Assembly: GCF_018070025.1 (NCBI RefSeq)
Contig: NZ_JAGPYQ010000001.1
Coordinates: 3,348,001 to 3,412,000, forward strand
Length of the DNA stretch: 64,000 bases
Source: Streptomyces liliiviolaceus
GTDB taxonomy: Bacteria > Actinomycetota > Actinomycetes > Streptomycetales > Streptomycetaceae
Reading direction: 5' to 3'
Shown here: positions 60,924 through 64,000 of the stretch, one piece after another
Layout of the letters: each line of letters starts with the position of its first letter
How positions within the stretch are numbered: the stretch's first letter is position 1
The notes under the pieces: generated by a model
What the model was told of the DNA's origin: nothing
The model's input: only the letters and a program-made list of their open reading frames with translations
Databases searched by the model: none
Program-made: the position numbers and the translations under genes

Positions 60924-61739
60924 ATGAGCTCCACCACCAGCGCCACCAGCACCAGCACCGTCACCACGAGCATCACCAGCACCACTGGACTGTCGGGCAA
61001 GTCCGTCGTCGTGACCGGGGCCGGTTCCGGGATCGGCCGCGCCGCCGCTCTGAGATTCGCGGCCGAGGGCGCCCGCGTCGTCCTCGCCGACCTCGACGCC
61101 GACCGTACGAAAGCGGTCGCCGAGGAGATCTCCGGGGCCGGGGGCGCCGCCGTCGCCGTGATCGGGGACCTCGGGGATCAGCAGGTCGTCGACCAGGTCG
61201 TCGCCACCGCCGTGGACGCCTTCGGGGGCATCGACGTGCTGGTCAACAACGCGGGCGTCATGGACAGGATGTCGGCCGCCGCCGACACCGCCGACGAGGA
61301 GTGGGAGCGCGTCCTGCGGATCAATCTGACCGCGCCCTTCCTGCTCAGCCGGGCCGCGCTGCCCCACCTGCTCGCGAGCGGCGACGCGGCCATCGTGTTC
61401 ACCGCCTCCGAGGCGTCACTGCGGGGCAGCGCCGCCGGTACCGCGTACACGGTCTCCAAGCACGGCGTGGTCGGCCTCACCAAGTCCCTCGCCGTCATGT
61501 ACCGCGCCAAGGGGGTGCGGACGAACGCGATCGCCCCGGGCGGCACGGTGACGGGCATCCAGGTCGACGTGGACGCGGAGGCGCACGGGCCGTCCGTGCT
61601 CATGGGCCACCTGGGCGCCATGGGCCGTACGGCGACCGCGGACGAACAGGCCGCCGCCATCGTCTTCCTGGCCTCCGGCGCCGCGAGCAACATCAACGGG
61701 GTCGTCCTCCCGGTGGACAACGGCTGGTCCGCTGTCTAG
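60924..61739 (+). CDS. Short-chain dehydrogenase/reductase
   Basis: 271 residues; ATG 60924 lies 7 nt after GGGGAGG. After a 20-residue Ser/Thr-rich lead, the Rossmann fold has VVVTGAGSGIGRAAALRF (cofactor loop) and VVLADLDADR, where Asp suggests NAD(H). NNAGVMD and YTVSKHGVVGLTKSLAV (catalytic Tyr-x-x-x-Lys) follow, with the end INGVVLPVDNGWSAV. Classical SDR. Substrate unknown. Probably controlled by the adjacent TetR protein. Confidence 0.9.
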   Translation: MSSTTSATSTSTVTTSITSTTGLSGKSVVVTGAGSGIGRAAALRFAAEGARVVLADLDADRTKAVAEEISGAGGAAVAVIGDLGDQQVVDQVVATAVDAFGGIDVLVNNAGVMDRMSAAADTADEEWERVLRINLTAPFLLSRAALPHLLASGDAAIVFTASEASLRGSAAGTAYTVSKHGVVGLTKSLAVMYRAKGVRTNAIAPGGTVTGIQVDVDAEAHGPSVLMGHLGAMGRTATADEQAAAIVFLASGAASNINGVVLPVDNGWSAV

Positions 61740-61795
61740 GCCCTGTCGTCACATTCCCGCCTGCCGGGCGACGCCTAGGACGGGTTCAAGTCGGG

Positions 61796-62467
61796 TCAGC
61801 CGAGAGGGTTGTCCCTGGTGCGCAGGACGTCCAGGACGGGCGCGTACATACGGGACTTGATGGTGCCGAGGGTCGGTCCGGCCCTGCCCGCCTGCGCCGC
61901 GGCCAGTTCCACCGCCTTCGCGCGTACGGAGTCCTCGGCCACCGCGTGGTCGACGAGCCCGGCGTCGAGGGCGTCGCCGCCTCCGTAGCGGCGGGCGGTG
62001 AGCATGGCCTCGTGCGCGGTACGCGGGTGTAGCCGGGACTGGATCAGCGCGGACATGCCCGGGGTGAAGGGGATGTTGATCTCGGCCTCGGGCAGACACC
62101 AGTAGCCGCGGTCGGCCCGCATCACGCGGAAGTCGTGGGCCAGGGAGAACATCGCGCCGGCCGCGAAGGTGTGCCCCTGCAGGGCGGCCACGGTGATCAC
62201 GGGCAGGGACAGCGTCCGCGCGAACAGCTCCTGGACGCCGACGACATAGTCGTCCTGCTGATCGGCGTGCGCGAACAGCCAGTCCAGGTCGAGGCCGTTG
62301 GAGTAGAACTTGCCGGTGGCGGCGGTCACCAGGGCGCGCGGCCCCTCCGCCTTCTCGACCTCGTCCAGTGCGGAGTTGACGGAGGCGAGCCAGTCGGGAT
62401 GGAAACGGTTCTCGCCGTCTCCGAGGTCGAGAACGAAGACGTTGTCCTGGCGGTCGAGCGTCGGCAT
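61796..62467 (-). CDS. Enoyl-CoA hydratase/isomerase family (crotonase) protein
   Basis: 223 residues. The crotonase fold is shown by ALVTAATGKFYSNGLDLDWL (first oxyanion-hole region), VAALQGHTFAAGAMFSLAHD (second) and CLPEAEINIPFTPGMSALIQ (Glu region). The C-terminus is shorter than in hydratases and resembles delta3,delta2-enoyl-CoA isomerases (PCI/ECI-like). It acts on acyl-CoA in the cytoplasm. Converges on the SDR gene with 56 bp between stops. Confidence 0.85.
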   Translation of the reverse strand: MPTLDRQDNVFVLDLGDGENRFHPDWLASVNSALDEVEKAEGPRALVTAATGKFYSNGLDLDWLFAHADQQDDYVVGVQELFARTLSLPVITVAALQGHTFAAGAMFSLAHDFRVMRADRGYWCLPEAEINIPFTPGMSALIQSRLHPRTAHEAMLTARRYGGGDALDAGLVDHAVAEDSVRAKAVELAAAQAGRAGPTLGTIKSRMYAPVLDVLRTRDNPLG

Positions 62468-62756
62468 GGTGACTCCTCGCGGTAGCTACTTGTGAGTAAC
62501 TTAATGCGTCAACCTAATGCGCGACGTACGGCTCGTGCAATGGATACGGCCGAGCGCCCCGTCGAAATCATTCGTCCCCGCTGGCCGGTTTCGGTCTCCA
62601 CCCCGTCCCCGTGGGAGCGCTTCCATGGCAGGCGACAGCGCAGTCATGCGCATGCCATGCGGCTGGCCCCGTCGCGTGGCACCGCTCCACCGCGCCATGC
62701 CCGCGTTTCCCGCCCGCCTCCCGCATTCCCCCAGCCGTGATCCGGAAGGGACGGAC

Positions 62757-64000
62757 ATGTCCGCCACTGGACGCACCACCGTGCACAGCAGCGCCGTACG
62801 CACCAGCGCCGTACGCACCAGCGCCCTGCACGGCGACACCGCGCGCGGACGCCCGCGTTCGGGGCCCGCAGTGCTTTTCGCGGCACTGGTGTCCCTGCTC
62901 GCGACGACGCTCCTCGGCGCACCCGGCGCCGCCGCCCGCGAGCCGGTGGAGAAGTCACCCGTCGAGAAGGCGTCCGTCACGACGACGTCCGTCACGACGA
63001 GGGCCGCCGCCGCACCCACCGCCGCCCTCACCGAGGTCACCGGCTTCGGCAGCAACCCCAGCAACCTGCAGATGTACCTCTACGTACCGGACAGCGTCAC
63101 CGCGAACCCCGCCGTGGTGGTGGCCGTCCACTACTGCACGGGCTCCGGCCCGGCGATGTACTCCGGCACCGAGTACGCCTCGCTGGCCGACCAGTACGGG
63201 TTCATCGTCGTGTACCCGTCCGTCACCCGCGCCAGCAAGTGCTTCGACGTCTCCTCGCCCCAGGCGCTGACCCGCGGCGGGGGCAGCGACCCGGTCGGCA
63301 TCAAGTCGATGGTCGACTGGGTGACGCGCACCTACTCCGCCGACACCGACCGCGTCTTCGCCACCGGCATCTCCTCCGGCGCGATGATGACGAACGTCCT
63401 GCTCGGCGACTACCCGGACGTGTTCGCCGCGGGCGCCGCGTTCTCGGGCGTACCGTTCGGCTGCTTCGCCACCACGGACGGCTCCGAGTGGAACAGCGCC
63501 TGCTCCGGCGGCACCGTGCTCCACACCCCGCAGGAGTGGGGCGACCTGGTCCGTAACGCCTACCCCGGCTACACCGGCCCGAGGCCGCGTATGCAGGTGT
63601 GGCACGGCACCGAGGACGACGTGCTGCGCTACCCCAACTTCGGGGAGGAGATCGAGCAGTGGACGAACGTGCAGGGCGTCAGCCAGACCCCGGCGGCCAC
63701 CGACTCGCCCCAGTCCGGCTGGACCCGTACCCGCTACGGAGCCACCGGTGACCAGGCCCCCGTCGAGGCCGTCAGCCTCCAGGGCGTCGGCCACAACCTG
63801 TACGCCTGGGGCATGGCGGCCCGTGTCCTCACCTTCTTCGGCCTGGACAGCTCGGGCCCCGGGCCCCAGCCCCAGCCGGGCGCCTGCAAGGTGACCGCCA
63901 CGACCAGCGCCTGGAACACGGGGCTGACCGGCTCCGTGACGATCACCAACACCGGCACCTCCCGTATCGAGGGCTGGCAGTTGGGCTTCACCCTGCCGTC
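62757..64000 (+). CDS. Secreted PHB-depolymerase/acetylxylan-esterase-type CE1 esterase with CBM2, 3'-truncated by window edge
   Basis: At least 414 residues; ATG 62757 follows GGAAGGG. A long signal region (residues 1-62, with VLFAALVSLLATTLL and cleavage near GAAARE) includes a 15-bp tandem repeat. The esterase domain: MYLYVPDSV, VVAVHYCTG, the nucleophile elbow TGISSGAMM, MQVWHGTEDDVL (Asp) and VGHNLYAWG (His). After a Pro/Gln linker, CKVTATTSAWNTGLTGSVTI and GTSRIEGWQLGFTLP begin a CBM2 module that binds cellulose or xylan. It would deacetylate or deferuloylate xylan alongside the nearby xylanase. Confidence 0.9.
   Translation, partial: MSATGRTTVHSSAVRTSAVRTSALHGDTARGRPRSGPAVLFAALVSLLATTLLGAPGAAAREPVEKSPVEKASVTTTSVTTRAAAAPTAALTEVTGFGSNPSNLQMYLYVPDSVTANPAVVVAVHYCTGSGPAMYSGTEYASLADQYGFIVVYPSVTRASKCFDVSSPQALTRGGGSDPVGIKSMVDWVTRTYSADTDRVFATGISSGAMMTNVLLGDYPDVFAAGAAFSGVPFGCFATTDGSEWNSACSGGTVLHTPQEWGDLVRNAYPGYTGPRPRMQVWHGTEDDVLRYPNFGEEIEQWTNVQGVSQTPAATDSPQSGWTRTRYGATGDQAPVEAVSLQGVGHNLYAWGMAARVLTFFGLDSSGPGPQPQPGACKVTATTSAWNTGLTGSVTITNTGTSRIEGWQLGFTLP

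Overview
The window is high-GC actinobacterial DNA and fits Streptomyces. Evidence: GTG and TTG starts behind GGAGG-type ribosome sites, many Sec or Tat secreted enzymes, a SapA-like spore protein, a GH11 xylanase coupled to a CE4 esterase as in S. lividans, and DUF6207 and IS families common in this genus. Both outer parts (about 1-4 kb and 57-64 kb) carry secreted hydrolases: protease, GH128-type glucanase, sulfatase, RlpA-like protein, xylanase, acetylxylan esterases. Between them lies a mosaic accessory region.

Accessory layout, left to right. At 3.9-13.7 kb is an insertion-sequence graveyard: IS5, IS1380, IS110 and ISL3 pieces, plus a complete LtrB-like group II intron (10380-12808). That intron sits inside domain V of a second, partly deleted group II intron, which itself interrupts an ISL3 transposase. 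A 5'-truncated RNase P RNA gene follows (about 13742-14095). Its last part contains a 26-bp sequence found again, perfectly and in direct orientation, at 56921-56946. The two copies bracket about 42.8 kb and look like attachment sites of an integrated element. Inside are a four-gene operon of secreted proteins and lipoproteins ending in a 1474-residue protein with lytic-transglycosylase-like and NucA/NucB-like parts, and a SUKH-family gene convergent with it.

The centre is a complete type I-E CRISPR-Cas locus. The minus-strand operon cas3-cse1-cse2-cas7-cas5-cas6-cas1-cas2 (40985 to 31620) is tightly overlapped. Three plus-strand arrays carry 19, 27 and 20 repeats (63 spacers), each behind a copy of the same roughly 250-bp leader, which is also the upstream region of cas3. 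Relics show more arrays once existed: a leader with a single repeat just downstream of cas2, a decayed minus-strand array still in 61-bp phase at 50237-50448, scattered repeats at 49549-49721 and an orphan repeat at 25696. Between array 1 and cas2 sits an XRE-ImmA/IrrE plus PIN-type gene pair.

Right of array 2 are a tyrosine recombinase, an XRE regulator, and a two-gene unit joining a three-helix membrane protein to an HD plus Hsp90-type ATPase protein. This unit is the best candidate here for a little-known defence system. Right of array 3 is a plasmid-like module: ParA, ParB-like, a small DNA-binding paralogue with palindromic centromere-like sites, a helix-turn-helix protein and a large winged-helix protein that may be a replication initiator. 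The whole suggests an integrated plasmid-type element carrying a CRISPR-Cas and defence cargo. Assignments come from reading the sequence and recalled family motifs; no search was run.
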